Source: Pseudarthrobacter cellobiosi (GTDB lineage Bacteria; Actinomycetota; Actinomycetes; Actinomycetales; Micrococcaceae). Taken from it: 64,000 nt of DNA. The notes beneath the pieces were generated by a model. The model was not told where the DNA came from. It did no database searches and saw only the letters and a program-made list of their open reading frames with translations. The stretch is from NCBI RefSeq assembly GCF_023913755.1, contig NZ_JAMXBJ010000042.1, forward strand, positions 1 to 64,000, given 5' to 3'. Shown here one piece after another: positions 52,834 to 62,039 of the stretch. The position numbers were made by a program, and so were the translations under genes. The first letter of the stretch is position 1, and every line of letters begins with the position of its first letter.

Positions 52834-53154
52834 GTGACAGGGCCCACTTCAGGGCATGAACCGTTGCCCACGGCCGGACGGGCACTGTATGCCATCTCCG
52901 TGGCGGCCCAGCTAACGGGCACAGGCCAGCAGAACATCCGGCTCTACGAGACACGGGGCCTGCTCACGCCCGCCCGAACCTCAGGTGGTACCCGCCAGTA
53001 CAGTGATGCCGATATCGCCGTACTCCTGCACATCGGGGAACTGCTGGAGCAAGGACTCAACCTGGCCGGCATCGCAAAAGTCCTGGAACTTGAGGCCACC
53101 AACGCCAGGCTGCACCGTGCCCTCAAGCGTGCGCGGTCACTCCCCGAGCTCTAG
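52834..53154 (+). CDS. hspR: HspR-like MerR-family heat-shock repressor
   Basis: 106-aa MerR-family regulator. The winged HTH reads AISVAAQLTGTGQQNIRLYETRGLLTPARTSGGTRQYSDADIAVL (residues 20-64), followed by a short dimerisation helix (LLEQGLNLAGIAKVLELEATN). This matches the HspR subfamily. The GTG at 52834 has a purine-rich GGAG 6-7 nt upstream. Its 3' end meets the convergent MmcQ-like remnant; the restored frame of that gene would overlap by only CTAG. Confidence 0.85.
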   Translation: MTGPTSGHEPLPTAGRALYAISVAAQLTGTGQQNIRLYETRGLLTPARTSGGTRQYSDADIAVLLHIGELLEQGLNLAGIAKVLELEATNARLHRALKRARSLPEL

Positions 53155-53475
53155 TGTCCTGCGGCTGGTCCGGACCCCAGACCGCCCGCCAGCCGGTAGG
53201 AATCCTCCAGCAGTTCTCCGAGTTCGTCGGCCGATGCGGGCCAGCCGGACCAGCACCAGCTGCGGCGATCGCTCATGGTGCGGAGTCCAGGAATACGTCT
53301 CGGGTTCCGTACCGGCCAGCGCCTCCCGCTCGGTTGTCTTCACCGTCAGCACGCCGTCCTCCCACATGCGCGCCATCAGGGCCTTCGCGAACCACGCGGG
53401 CTGGTCCCAGCTGCTGCGTTCGGTGACACCGGGCAGCGGCAGGCACATCCGCCGCACATCGTCCTCGGTTGCCAT
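53151..53475 (-). pseudogene. MmcQ/YjbR-family gene with a frameshift near its 3' end
   Basis: From ATG 53475 the frame encodes the MmcQ/YjbR fold: MATEDDVRRMCLPLPGVTER, then SSWDQPAWFAKALMARMWED, then LTVKTTEREALAG and ERSPQLVLVRLARIG. After that it reads Arg-rich non-homologous sequence to a stop at 53137. A one-base shift at about 53226-53233 gives DELGELLEDSYRLAG... and a stop at 53151, exactly the expected family C-terminus. Restored length would be about 107 aa. Either a real mutation or a sequence error. These proteins are thought to bind DNA; function is uncertain. Confidence 0.75.
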
Positions 53476-53480
53476 CGCGG

Positions 53481-54260
53481 CTAATCCCCCGGCGCGTCCG
53501 CTTTGGAGAGCTCGCCGGTGATCCGTTCGCCGGGGATCCGGGCGGTCCGCCACGTATCCAGGGCGATGACGGCACCGAGGATCAGCAGCGAGAGGGAGAC
53601 CGAGGCCATGGCGTCGCTGAGCCAGTGGTAGCCGAGGTACAGGCGGCTCAGCGCAGCTAGAACAACGCCGATGCCCGCGCCAACGAAGCCGATGGCGGCC
53701 GTCCTCCGGTTTTTCCGCCGCGAGAACACCAGGAAGGTTGTCACCAGCAGGAAGTCGCAGGCACCCAGCACATGGCCGGACGGAAACGAGAACGTGTGGT
53801 CGGCGCCGAACAGCATCAGTTCCACCGGGGGCCGCGAGCGCTGGACGATCGCCAGGATGATCTGCGATATCACGACGCCTGTGAGCATCGCGGCGGCGAG
53901 CACGATGGGCCGCCAGGCGTGTTTCGCCGCGACCCCCCAGACCACCGTCACCACCAGCACGATGATGGGCAGGGCGACGGGACCGAAGACCACCGCGAGG
54001 AAGATCATCACCGCGGTGAGGGACTCTGACCGAAGCGAGAGCAGCCAGTCGCGGATGGATTCGTCGAGACCCCACGGGCCGGTGTTGCTCTGCAGGACGC
54101 CCACCAGCGTGGCGATAAACAGCAGGGCTCCCACGGCGATAAGGACCATCGCCGTCCGGTACAGGGCTTTGCGCGCGGCCGGTTCCATGAAGCGTTCCTC
54201 CACCACGAACTTGTCATGGAAGGTCCGCCAAAGACTGTTCTTGCGTGCCTGCTCTGCCAT
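53481..54260 (-). CDS. PAP2-family membrane phosphatase
   Basis: 259 aa with about six membrane helices. The PAP2 phosphatase signature is split as VQRSRPP (motif 1 end), FSFPSGHVLG (motif 2) and SRLYLGYHWLSD (motif 3, with the catalytic His). It probably dephosphorylates a lipid such as phosphatidate or undecaprenyl pyrophosphate with the active site on the outer membrane face. A 25-residue charged cytoplasmic N-terminus precedes helix 1. It is 5 bp upstream of the MmcQ-like gene on the same strand. Confidence 0.9.
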   Translation of the reverse strand: MAEQARKNSLWRTFHDKFVVEERFMEPAARKALYRTAMVLIAVGALLFIATLVGVLQSNTGPWGLDESIRDWLLSLRSESLTAVMIFLAVVFGPVALPIIVLVVTVVWGVAAKHAWRPIVLAAAMLTGVVISQIILAIVQRSRPPVELMLFGADHTFSFPSGHVLGACDFLLVTTFLVFSRRKNRRTAAIGFVGAGIGVVLAALSRLYLGYHWLSDAMASVSLSLLILGAVIALDTWRTARIPGERITGELSKADAPGD

Positions 54261-54373
54261 TGTGATTCCGTCCGTGCGCCGTAAAGGAGAGTGCTTAGGG
54301 TGAAGATTATCCCTTCTGGGCGGTGTTGGCCCCTGCCGCCGGGCATGTCAGCCCGCCGGGGTAGCCTGACTCA

Positions 54374-55483
54374 ATGGGCGCGATGAATGAGCTGATCAAC
54401 CGGCAGGGCGTGGAAACACTGGCCCGGATCCTGGCTGAGGCCGCTCCCGGATCGGACTGGCCGCACGTCGCTGCTGCCGCCGCACAGTTGGACGACTTGA
54501 GCCTGCGCGGCCGGACGGATGCGGTGAGCAGCGCCCTGCTGGCGGATGTGCGGCAACTTCCGGATCCGGGATATCCGACGGCGGCGCGCATCTTCCGGAG
54601 CGCACTTTCCGGCGCCGGTTTCACAGGTTGGATCCTCTGGCCGGTATCCGAAACGGCCGTCACGCTGGCCCTCGAATCTGGCGCCGCGCCTGACTTTGAC
54701 GACTGCCTGGCCCTCCTGGCCGAACTGACCCCGAGGCTCACCGGCGAGTTCGCCATCCGCCGGCTGCTGGCCGCGGACCTGGAGCGTTCCCTCAAGATCA
54801 TCCAGGGCTGGACCGGGCATCCGGACGAGCATGTCCGTCGGCTGGCCAGCGAGGGGACGCGGGCGTACCTCCCGTGGGCGGTGCGGGTACCCGCCGTCGT
54901 CCTTCATCCGGAGGCGTCCCTCCCGATTCTGGACGCCCTGTACCGGGACCCTTCGGAGTACGTGCGGCGCTCGGTGGCGAACCACCTCAACGACGTGGCG
55001 CGGCACGCGCCCGCTCTGGTGGTGGCAACGGCGGCTCGCTGGCTGGCCGCCCCGGACGCCAACACCGCATGGGTGGTCAGGCATGGCCTGCGGACCCTGA
55101 TCAAGAAGGCCCACCCCGGTGCGCTCGCGCTGCAGGGGTTCACGCCGGCGTCGGTGGCTGTCACGGGGCCCCGGCTGGACCGGAACTCGGTGGCCATACC
55201 GGGTGAACTGGCTTTCGACTTCGCGATCGCCAACACCGGGAACTACAATGCGCGCCTCGCGGTGGACTACGTGGTCCACTACGTCAAAGCCAACGGCACG
55301 CAATCGGCCAAGGTCTTCAAGATCGCGGCGCTCACCCTCGCCGCCGGTGAGACCCGCACACTCTCGAAGCGTCATGCCTTCCGGCAGATGACCACCCGGG
55401 TGCACCGCGCGGGGGTCCACGCCCTGGAGCTGCAAATCAATGGGATCCGGCACGGGCACACGGAGTTTGAGCTGCAAGTCTGA
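54374..55483 (+). CDS. HEAT-repeat protein, AlkD-like DNA alkylation repair family
   Basis: 369 aa. The N-terminal two thirds are HEAT-like helices, with IIQGWTGHPDEHVRRLASEGTRAYLPWA and DPSEYVRRSVANHLNDVARHAPALVVATAARW resembling AlkD-type glycosylases. The C-terminal third is an Ig/CARDB-like beta domain (LAFDFAIANTGNYNARLAVDYVVHYVKANGTQSAKVFKI), the usual architecture of the 'DNA alkylation repair' proteins of this group. The substrate adduct is unknown. No Shine-Dalgarno; TAGCCT lies exactly 6 nt before the ATG at 54374. A second ATG (54383) is an alternative. Confidence 0.83.
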   Translation: MGAMNELINRQGVETLARILAEAAPGSDWPHVAAAAAQLDDLSLRGRTDAVSSALLADVRQLPDPGYPTAARIFRSALSGAGFTGWILWPVSETAVTLALESGAAPDFDDCLALLAELTPRLTGEFAIRRLLAADLERSLKIIQGWTGHPDEHVRRLASEGTRAYLPWAVRVPAVVLHPEASLPILDALYRDPSEYVRRSVANHLNDVARHAPALVVATAARWLAAPDANTAWVVRHGLRTLIKKAHPGALALQGFTPASVAVTGPRLDRNSVAIPGELAFDFAIANTGNYNARLAVDYVVHYVKANGTQSAKVFKIAALTLAAGETRTLSKRHAFRQMTTRVHRAGVHALELQINGIRHGHTEFELQV

Positions 55484-55601
55484 GTTGGGAGGCACTGCGG
55501 GTACCTGTATCAACAGCCACTCCCACACTTGCGGAATGTGCGGTTGGCTATTGAAGGAACACCCGGGCTCCTGCCCCTGACGAAGTGATGAGGAAACGAA
55601 A

Positions 55602-56482
55602 ATGCGAGCAACCATCATGTATGGCGCCGGCGACGTGCGCGTGGAGAATGTGCCCGACCCCGTCATCCAGAATCCGACCGACGCCATCGTGCGGATCGTC
55701 AATTCCTGTATCTGCGGCTCCGACCTGCACCCCTACCACGGCATGCCCTCGTCCAGGCAGGGCAGCCCCATGGGCCACGAGTTCATCGGCGCCGTCGAGG
55801 AAACGGGCAAGGACGTGTCCACCCTGAAGAAGGGGGACTTCGTCATCGCCCCGTTCGCCTGGTCCGACGGTACCTGCGATTTCTGCCGTGAAGGCCTGCA
55901 GACCTCCTGCCGCCACGGCGGGTTCTGGGCCTCCGGCGGCATCGGCGGCGCCCAGGCCGAGGCCGTCCGGGTCCCGTTCGCCGACGGCACGCTGGTCAAG
56001 GCCCCGGTGGGTGAGGACAGCGAGCTGCTGCCGTCGCTGCTGACCCTCTCGGACGTCTACGGCACCGGCTACCACGCCGCCATCAAGGCAGGCGTCAACG
56101 CCCGGACCACGGTCACGGTCATCGGTGACGGCGCCGTCGGGCTGATGGCGGTGCTGTCCGCCAAGCAACTCGGTGCCGAGCAGATCATCCTGATGGGCCG
56201 GCACAAGGCCCGCACTGACCTTGGCATCGAATACGGCGCCACCGACGTCGTCGCCGAGCGCGGTGAGGCCGGCATCGAGAAGGTGCGCGAGCTCAGCGGC
56301 GGCGACGGAACGCACACCGTGCTTGAGTGCGTGGGGTACCGGCCGGCGTACGATCAGGCCCTCGGCGTTATCCGCCCGGGCGGCGTCATCAGCCGGGTGG
56401 GCGTGCCCCAGTACGAGGACGCTCCGATTGGTTTCGGCTCCATGTTCGGCCCGAACATCACGCTCACCGGCGGCCCCGCCCC
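55602..56482 (+). pseudogene. zinc-dependent alcohol dehydrogenase, 3'-truncated
   Basis: MDR-superfamily dehydrogenase with good N-terminal domains: SCICGSDLHPYHG (catalytic zinc Cys), MGHEFIGAVEETGKDV, DGTCDFCREGLQTSC (structural zinc cysteines, one replaced) and VTVIGDGAVGLMAVLSAKQLGAEQIILMG (NAD(P)-binding). Homology stops at PNITLTGGPAP near residue 294. The remaining 26 codons (to 56564) read non-homologous CWHPAGGSAPW... because the sequence here already belongs to a GntR-type gene. About 50-60 C-terminal residues, including part of the catalytic domain, are missing, so it is probably inactive. GAGGAAA is near the ATG. Confidence 0.8.
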
Positions 56483-57124
56483 AAAGGCATGCTGGCATCC
56501 CGCAGGCGGTTCGGCACCGTGGTGCAGCCCGAAGAGGCGTGGAACCTTTACGATCCCCAAGTGATCCGCTGGCGGCTGGCCTCGTCCCGCCGCCTGGAGC
56601 AGCTTCAGGCCCTCAACGAGCTCCGCGGCGCGATCGAACCGCAGGCTGCCCGGCTCGCGGCCGAACGGGCGTCCTGGGATGCCGGCAGCGATCTGGTCTC
56701 CCGGGCAGCGCGGCTGTGGGCGGCCGGCCAGCGCGGCGACAGCGACGAATTCCTCCGGCTGGACGTGGAGTTCCATGCCGCCGTCCTCAACGCATCAGGA
56801 AACGCCATGTTTGCCCAGTTCCAGACTCTTGTGGCCGAGGTCCTCACCGGCCGGACGGAGCACGGCCTGATGCCCCATCTGCCTCATCACGAAGCACTGC
56901 AGCTGCACGTGGACGTGGCCAGCGCCATCCAGCGGGGCGAGGCCGGCGCCGCCCATGCCGCCATGAGCAGGATCGTGGAACAGTTCGCCGAAGAAGTGGG
57001 CCATATCTGGTCCCAGCACCACCAGGGCGAGGCGCCGGATGCGTCCCCGCGGCACACAACAGAGGCCGACGGCGCCCCCCCCCAATTGCCGCCGTCGGCC
57101 TCCCTTTCCCCCACCGACAGCTAG
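56483..57124 (+). pseudogene. FadR/GntR-family regulator lacking its DNA-binding domain
   Basis: The reading frame starts at the junction with KGMLASRRRFGTVVQPEEAWNLYDPQVIRWRL, which is the end of a FadR-type winged helix, and continues through the FCD ligand-binding domain (LNELRGAIEPQAARLAAE; EFLRLDVEFHAAVLNASGNAMF; HEALQLHVDVASAIQRGEAGAAHAAMSRIV). The helix-turn-helix (about 50-60 residues) is missing. An ATG at 56489 could start a truncated FCD-only protein. A 9-C run (57075-57083) inside a terminator-like hairpin distorts the 3' end, so the natural stop may be elsewhere. The last bases overlap the convergent subtilase gene (CTAG). Confidence 0.8.
57062..57102. terminator. 12-bp hairpin between the FadR remnant and the subtilase gene
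   Basis: GAGGCCGACGGC (57062-57073) pairs perfectly with GCCGTCGGCCTC (57091-57102). The loop contains the 9-C run. It probably terminates transcription from both sides. Confidence 0.65.
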
Positions 57125-58965
57125 AAAGAACCCGTGGTGAACTGCCATGTCCTGGTGGCCAGCTGATTGCCTGCGAGGTCTCGGATGGACGTCCCGCCGC
57201 CGGTGACGGTCACCGTGTATTTCGTCTTGGCCGCAAGGCTGTTCTGCGGGTCCAGGATCCACTGATTTGTGGTTCCGTTGCGGAAGACGGCAGCCGGGAC
57301 CACAGCCCCGGTGGCCGCGTTCTTCACCGTGAACGTGGCGGTGCTGACCCCCTGGACCGGCTCACTGAAGGTCACCGACAGGTTGTTGTTCCGCCTGACC
57401 AGGAGGGAGTTGCTGCCCGGCGTGAACCCTGTAACCGTGGGCGCCGGGCCGGTGGTGAACGTCCAGCTCGTGCTGGCCAAGGGCGTGCCCTCGGTGTCGC
57501 GGATGGCGGTGGCGCCGCCCACCAGCGTCGCCGTGTAGGTGGCATCCACGGCCAGGTTGGCGGACGGATCGAGGGTGGCCGTTTTCGTTGTCGCGTTGTA
57601 GCTGACCGTTGCCGGGATGGCGGTGCCGGCGGCGTTCCGGAGCGAAAATGTTCCGGCGCCAACACCCTGGACGGCCTTGCTGAACGTGGCCGTCACATTG
57701 CTGGCCACGGGTACCGCCGTCGACAGTGCTGCGGGTGATTTGGCCGTAACTGTGGGGGCAGGCGCCACGGGTGCCGGTGCCGGTGCGGGCGCGGGTGCCG
57801 CCGCGTACAGCAGGCGGTTCGGCGTGCCGGTCCCGGTGCCCGTGATGACTCCGGCGGTGGCGTTCGAGGTCAGCGCCGAAGCAATCTGGGCCGGTGTGAG
57901 TGCCGGGTTCTGGGACAGCAGCACCGCCGCGGCGCCTGCCGTGTGGGGCGCTGCCATGGATGTGCCGGACATGGACGCGGTTGCGGTGTTTGAGGTGTAC
58001 GACGCGGAGACAATGCCGACGCCAGGTGCATACAGATCCACGCAGGAACCGAAGTTGGAGAAGGAAGCCTGGCGGTCGGCGGAATCGCTGGCCGCCACGG
58101 TGACCGCTGCGGGGAGCCGCGCCGGCGAGCTCCCGCAGGCGTCCGCGGCGGAGTTGCCGGCGGCAACCACTGCCGTGACGCCGTCGTTGATGACACCCTG
58201 GAGCGCGGAATCCACAGCCGCGCTGGCCGCCCCGCCCAGGCTCATGTTCACCACGGCGGGCGTTCCGGCGGCGTGGTTGCCGGCGATCCAGTCCAGGCCG
58301 GCCACAACGTCGGAGTTGAAACCGGAGCCGGAGCAGTCCAGGACCCTGACGGGGACGATCGTCGCCGCCTTTGCCACGCCGTAGGTGGTTCCGGCCACCG
58401 TTCCGGCCACATGGGTGCCGTGGCCGTTGCAGTCGCCGGATCCGCGGCCATCGGCCACTGCTGTCCAGCCTGCTGCCACGCGGCCGGCAAACTCTGTGTG
58501 CGAGGCGAGCACGCCGGTATCCACCACGTAAGCGCTGACACCGGCGCCGGCGGCGGTCCAGGTGTAGGAACCGGAGAGCGGCAGGGCCCGCTGGTCCACG
58601 CGGTCCAACCCCCATGGCGCGGGCTGCTGCGTTGCGGAGAGTGTGATGGGGGCGTCCACCTCCACCGAGGCGACGCCCGCCGAGCGGGACAATGCCGCGG
58701 CTTGCGCCGGCGATGCCGTAACCACGGCGCCGCGCAGGGCGTGGGTAAAGGAGCGGCCGACGCCGATGCCCTGGGACTTCAGGCGCGCCGCCTCGGCCGG
58801 GACGTCCGTTTCCGCGGCGTAGCGGACCAGGTAGCGGACGTTTGCGTCGGTGCCGGCGGGGGCAAGGGCCGGCTCAACGGCCCCGGCGGGCAGGCCCGAG
58901 GCGGTCATTGCCACGGCAGAAATCAGCATGGCGGCAGCGGGCAGCACAAAACGGAAGGTGCGCAT
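57121..58965 (-). CDS. secreted subtilisin-like serine protease with two Ig-like domains
   Basis: 614-aa S8 peptidase. A Sec signal peptide (residues 1-29) is followed by an I9-type propeptide ([25 protein letters not shown]...). The catalytic domain has D149 (VVDTG), H182 ([10 protein letters not shown]) and S336 ([12 protein letters not shown]). A Pro/Ala linker separates it from two Big_5/CARDB-like repeats, each starting PTVTxxxP and ending in SWTFTTG or TWQFTTG. The protein is probably extracellular and processed. It is convergent with the FadR remnant. The promoter side contains an inverted repeat, GCGTGGCGG (58978-58986) and its complement (59039-59047). Confidence 0.93.
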   Translation of the reverse strand: MRTFRFVLPAAAMLISAVAMTASGLPAGAVEPALAPAGTDANVRYLVRYAAETDVPAEAARLKSQGIGVGRSFTHALRGAVVTASPAQAAALSRSAGVASVEVDAPITLSATQQPAPWGLDRVDQRALPLSGSYTWTAAGAGVSAYVVDTGVLASHTEFAGRVAAGWTAVADGRGSGDCNGHGTHVAGTVAGTTYGVAKAATIVPVRVLDCSGSGFNSDVVAGLDWIAGNHAAGTPAVVNMSLGGAASAAVDSALQGVINDGVTAVVAAGNSAADACGSSPARLPAAVTVAASDSADRQASFSNFGSCVDLYAPGVGIVSASYTSNTATASMSGTSMAAPHTAGAAAVLLSQNPALTPAQIASALTSNATAGVITGTGTGTPNRLLYAAAPAPAPAPAPVAPAPTVTAKSPAALSTAVPVASNVTATFSKAVQGVGAGTFSLRNAAGTAIPATVSYNATTKTATLDPSANLAVDATYTATLVGGATAIRDTEGTPLASTSWTFTTGPAPTVTGFTPGSNSLLVRRNNNLSVTFSEPVQGVSTATFTVKNAATGAVVPAAVFRNGTTNQWILDPQNSLAAKTKYTVTVTGGGTSIRDLAGNQLATRTWQFTTGSF

Positions 58966-59155
58966 GGTGGGGTCCTAGCGTGGCGGTCTGGACTGTTGCG
59001 GGCGGCAGAGAATCCCCGCCTATCACCAGATTAGGAGCCCGCCACGCGCCGCGGCCGGGAATTGAGCTGATCCTGCGCCAACCCTTCGGCGCCTGCGGAA
59101 TTCTTGAGGGACCGCCCTCCTCAGTGGCCTGCTTTCGGGTTCAGCCTTCCGCGAT

Positions 59156-60028
59156 TCAGTCTTCCGTGGGCGTGGTCCTGTTGGAGTGGTAGGTCCGCCA
59201 CGTGTGTTCAGGCTCGTAGCCCAACAGGCGCCGGGCCTTGTCGATGGACAGCATAGTCTCGTGTTCGCCCAACTCCTTGGTCACGGTGACGTTGGGGAAC
59301 ACCTCCGCGGCGAGGCTGGCGCTGGAACGCGTCATGACAGTGTCCGCGTTCGCGATGATGAAAGCCTGGAACCCGGGCTGGCCGTTTTCCAGCGCACGCG
59401 CCACAGCCTGTGCGCCGTCGCGCCCGTCGATGTAGCCCCAGAGGTTCCACTTCCGCGCACTGGCGTCCGAATCGAACGACGGGAACCGTTCGTAGTCCTC
59501 AGGATCCATGACGTTGGAGAACCGCAGGCCCGCAATGCTGAGCTCCGGATCCCAGCGCGTCAGCTGGATCGCCATCTGCTCCTCAAGATGCTTCACGAGT
59601 GAGTACGTGCTCTCCGGCCGGGCCGGGTATTCCTCATCCACCGGGATGTAGGGAGGGTCGACGTCGAACGGCAGTCCCAGCACCGTCTCGCTGGAGGCGT
59701 AAACCACCTTCTTGATGCCGGCCCGCCGCGCCGCCTGGAAGACGTTGTAGGTCGAGAGCATGTTGTTCTCGAAGGTGGCGGCATCCGGGATGATGCCAGG
59801 CGCCGGAATGGCTCCCAGATGGACGATTGCGTCGAAGCCGTCATGCCGGTCGTCGAGACCGAGGAACACGTCAAGGACCTGGCCATAGTTGCGCAGGTCC
59901 ACGATTGCCAACCCGCGGTGCCGCTCCCCCGCCCGGTCCAGGTTCAGCACCTGGTGGCCGTCGTCGGTCAGCCTGCGGACCACATGCCGTCCCAGTTTTC
60001 CGCTGCCGCCGGTCACTGCAATTCTCAT
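59156..60028 (-). CDS. NAD-dependent epimerase/dehydratase (extended SDR)
   Basis: 290-aa extended short-chain dehydrogenase. The glycine motif is VTGGSGKLGRHVVRRL, the active site has VYASSETVLG and the Tyr/Lys pair is in STYSLVKHLEEQ, with IAGLRFSNVMDPEDY and NADTVMTRSSASL in the C-terminal lobe. The likely substrate is a nucleotide sugar or uronate; not further defined. The ATG at 60028 overlaps the stop of the adenylate kinase gene (ATGA), so both are translated together. The 190 bp on the other side carry no gene. Confidence 0.88.
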   Translation of the reverse strand: MRIAVTGGSGKLGRHVVRRLTDDGHQVLNLDRAGERHRGLAIVDLRNYGQVLDVFLGLDDRHDGFDAIVHLGAIPAPGIIPDAATFENNMLSTYNVFQAARRAGIKKVVYASSETVLGLPFDVDPPYIPVDEEYPARPESTYSLVKHLEEQMAIQLTRWDPELSIAGLRFSNVMDPEDYERFPSFDSDASARKWNLWGYIDGRDGAQAVARALENGQPGFQAFIIANADTVMTRSSASLAAEVFPNVTVTKELGEHETMLSIDKARRLLGYEPEHTWRTYHSNRTTPTED

Positions 60029-60615
60029 GGGGATACTCCTGCTGCTAGGAATTTTTCGACGGCGGCAATGGCACGTGTGGTGATGGCGCCGGGGTCACCG
60101 CTGCCGTCCACCGAAACCACCATGCCCCGGCCGGCGTAGACCGCCACGACCTCGTGGGTTTCGCGGTGGTAAAGGTCCAGCCGGTGCCGGAATACTTCGA
60201 TGGTGTCGTCCTCCCGGCCCTGTTCCTTGGCCCGCTGCAGCATCCGTTGCTCGAGTTCGGAATCCGGTGCACGGAGTTCCACCACGGCGTCGAGGCGGTG
60301 GCCTTGGGAGGCCAGCATGTTGTCCAGTTCCATGACCTGGGGAGCTGTCCGTGGATACCCGTCCAACAGGAAACCGGGCTGCAGATCGGCGTCGAGGAGC
60401 CGGTCCTTGACCAGGGCGTTGGTGAGATGGTCCGGCACAAAAGCACCGTCGTCGAGATACTTGGCGGCCTCAACGCCCAGCGGAGTCTCCTGGCTGACAT
60501 TGGTCCGGAAGATTTCGCCCGTGGATACGTTCGGAATGCTGAAGTGCTTGGCGATATGCACCGCTTGGGTGCCTTTTCCTGAGCCCGGCGGCCCGATGAT
60601 GAGCAGTCTGGTCAT
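60025..60615 (-). CDS. adk: adenylate kinase, short form
   Basis: 196-aa nucleoside monophosphate kinase with P-loop GPPGSGKGTQ (residues 8-17), AMP-binding FLLDGYPRTAPQ and a short LID (REDD instead of the long zinc-type LID). Converts AMP and ATP to ADP. The housekeeping adk of actinobacteria normally lies in the ribosomal protein operon, so this may be a second copy. It is coupled to the epimerase gene (ATGA overlap), suggesting a sugar-nucleotide pathway or transport link. AGGGACAGGA is near the start. Confidence 0.87.
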   Translation of the reverse strand: MTRLLIIGPPGSGKGTQAVHIAKHFSIPNVSTGEIFRTNVSQETPLGVEAAKYLDDGAFVPDHLTNALVKDRLLDADLQPGFLLDGYPRTAPQVMELDNMLASQGHRLDAVVELRAPDSELEQRMLQRAKEQGREDDTIEVFRHRLDLYHRETHEVVAVYAGRGMVVSVDGSGDPGAITTRAIAAVEKFLAAGVSP

Positions 60616-60709
60616 GTTCCTGTCCCTCCGCGGCGTCCTTGCCGGCTGGTCTCGGGTCCACCGTCGGCAGCGCCAGTGTGTGCTTCATTCTGCCCATAAG
60701 TCGCAGCAC

Positions 60710-60747
60710 AACGCCAGCCTCCGGGAAGGGATCCGGAGGCTGGCGTT
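60710..60747 (-). terminator. 15-bp terminator hairpin of the surface-protein operon
   Basis: AACGCCAGCCTCCGG (60710-60724) pairs perfectly with CCGGAGGCTGGCGTT (60733-60747) around 8 nt, just past the stop of the last gene of the exported-protein operon. Confidence 0.8.
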
Positions 60748-60758
60748 GGTTTGCGGGG

Positions 60759-62039
60759 TTAGAACTTGGAGTTGGCACCAGTCAGGGTTGTTGTTGGTAG
60801 CGGGTAACCAACAATGTCTTTCAGCCCCGCGGCCGGAGTGTAGCGGTGGTTCCCTGGTTTGGTCTCCGAATTGGGCGTGCCACCACGGCTGCTGCCGAGC
60901 GTAATGGTGAGTTCAAACGTCGAGGCGTTCCAGGCAAGCGACGAAGCCGCGGAACCACTGATGCCTGTGCCGTGGAAACTCAGAGCCGCAGTGCCCACAT
61001 AGTTTGCGTCAAGCGCCACGGAACCAATTCTCGCAGTTCCACACCCGGCGCTTGTTATGGAGACGCTCAGGATCTCGTCAGTGCTGACGTTGACAGTGAC
61101 CTGTTCCGAACCGTTCACAGTCTGGCTGCCGCCTGTCGGGCTCCAGTTGCTGCAGATCGTCGATGGATCCAGCGCCTCTGAGAACTTGAGGACCACCCTG
61201 TCGCCCGGGTCGATGTTGTTATTGGAACCGCCGTTCAAGAGGGTAATCGCAGAGACGGCGGGCGCCGTGGTGTCCTTGTTCGACGTCGCCGTCCCCGCAA
61301 CAAGACTGACGTTGCCTGCTGCGTCCTTGGCCACCGCAGAATAGGAGATCGTTGGATCGTTGAATGTGGCCAGGTTGAAGGTGGCCGACCACTCGCCTGA
61401 GCTGCTGGCAACCACTGTCTGCGAAGTAGTGTGTACGGCGCCCGCGTCCTTGACGGTAATCGTCACCGATGACCCTGCCTCAGCAGTGCCGCTGACCGGA
61501 ACGGAGGACACCGGGGTGTTACTGGTGATCATCGCCGGCGCCGTAATGCTTGGCGTGTCGGGGGGCGTGGTGTCCGCGGCAGTGACTCCCACGCTGCGGG
61601 CAGACTCCGGCCCCGCCCAGGCTCCCAGTACGGGTGCGACTGTGTAGTACCAGGTTCCGGTAGGTAAGGCAGCTTCGCTGCAGGTCAGCGTCGCGATGGT
61701 TCCCGCGCAGGCACCGCCAGCGGCAACTTTTGTCCCCCCGGTCGCCGACGAGTAGCGGGCAACGGTGTAGCCGGCAACCGGCCGGCCCGCCGCCGTCGCG
61801 CCTTGCGCCCAACTGACGGAGGCGGCACCTGCCGAAGCGGACGCCGTCGGCGCTGCGATCCCAAGGATTGAATCGGCCCTGGCGCCACCGTTGTTGCTGC
61901 TCAGCGTCTGCCAGTAGGCGTTGGCCGCCGGGGCGCCCCAGGAAATGACGAGGGCCGCCGCCATGACGCCGGCAATGCGGGCCTTCCGGCGCGCTCGCGG
62001 CTGCTGCCCAGGTGGGAGATTCTGGATGGGGCGGCTCAT
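60759..62039 (-). CDS. exported protein with Ig-like/fibronectin-type repeats
   Basis: 426 aa. The N-terminal export signal ends GAPAANAYWQTLSSNN, a variant of the AYAYW-type site. It is followed by a fibronectin type III-like domain (VSWAQGATAAGRPVAGYTVARY), then at least two Ig/cadherin-like repeats (PPDTPSITAPAMITSNTPVSSVPVSGTAEAGSSVTITVKD; AVSAITLLNGGSNNNIDPGDRVVLKFSEAL). Threonine- and serine-rich. Its ATG overlaps the stop of the preceding gene (ATGA). A surface fibre, adhesin or TasA-associated protein is likely; no LPXTG motif is seen. Confidence 0.78.
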   Translation of the reverse strand: MSRPIQNLPPGQQPRARRKARIAGVMAAALVISWGAPAANAYWQTLSSNNGGARADSILGIAAPTASASAGAASVSWAQGATAAGRPVAGYTVARYSSATGGTKVAAGGACAGTIATLTCSEAALPTGTWYYTVAPVLGAWAGPESARSVGVTAADTTPPDTPSITAPAMITSNTPVSSVPVSGTAEAGSSVTITVKDAGAVHTTSQTVVASSSGEWSATFNLATFNDPTISYSAVAKDAAGNVSLVAGTATSNKDTTAPAVSAITLLNGGSNNNIDPGDRVVLKFSEALDPSTICSNWSPTGGSQTVNGSEQVTVNVSTDEILSVSITSAGCGTARIGSVALDANYVGTAALSFHGTGISGSAASSLAWNASTFELTITLGSSRGGTPNSETKPGNHRYTPAAGLKDIVGYPLPTTTLTGANSKF

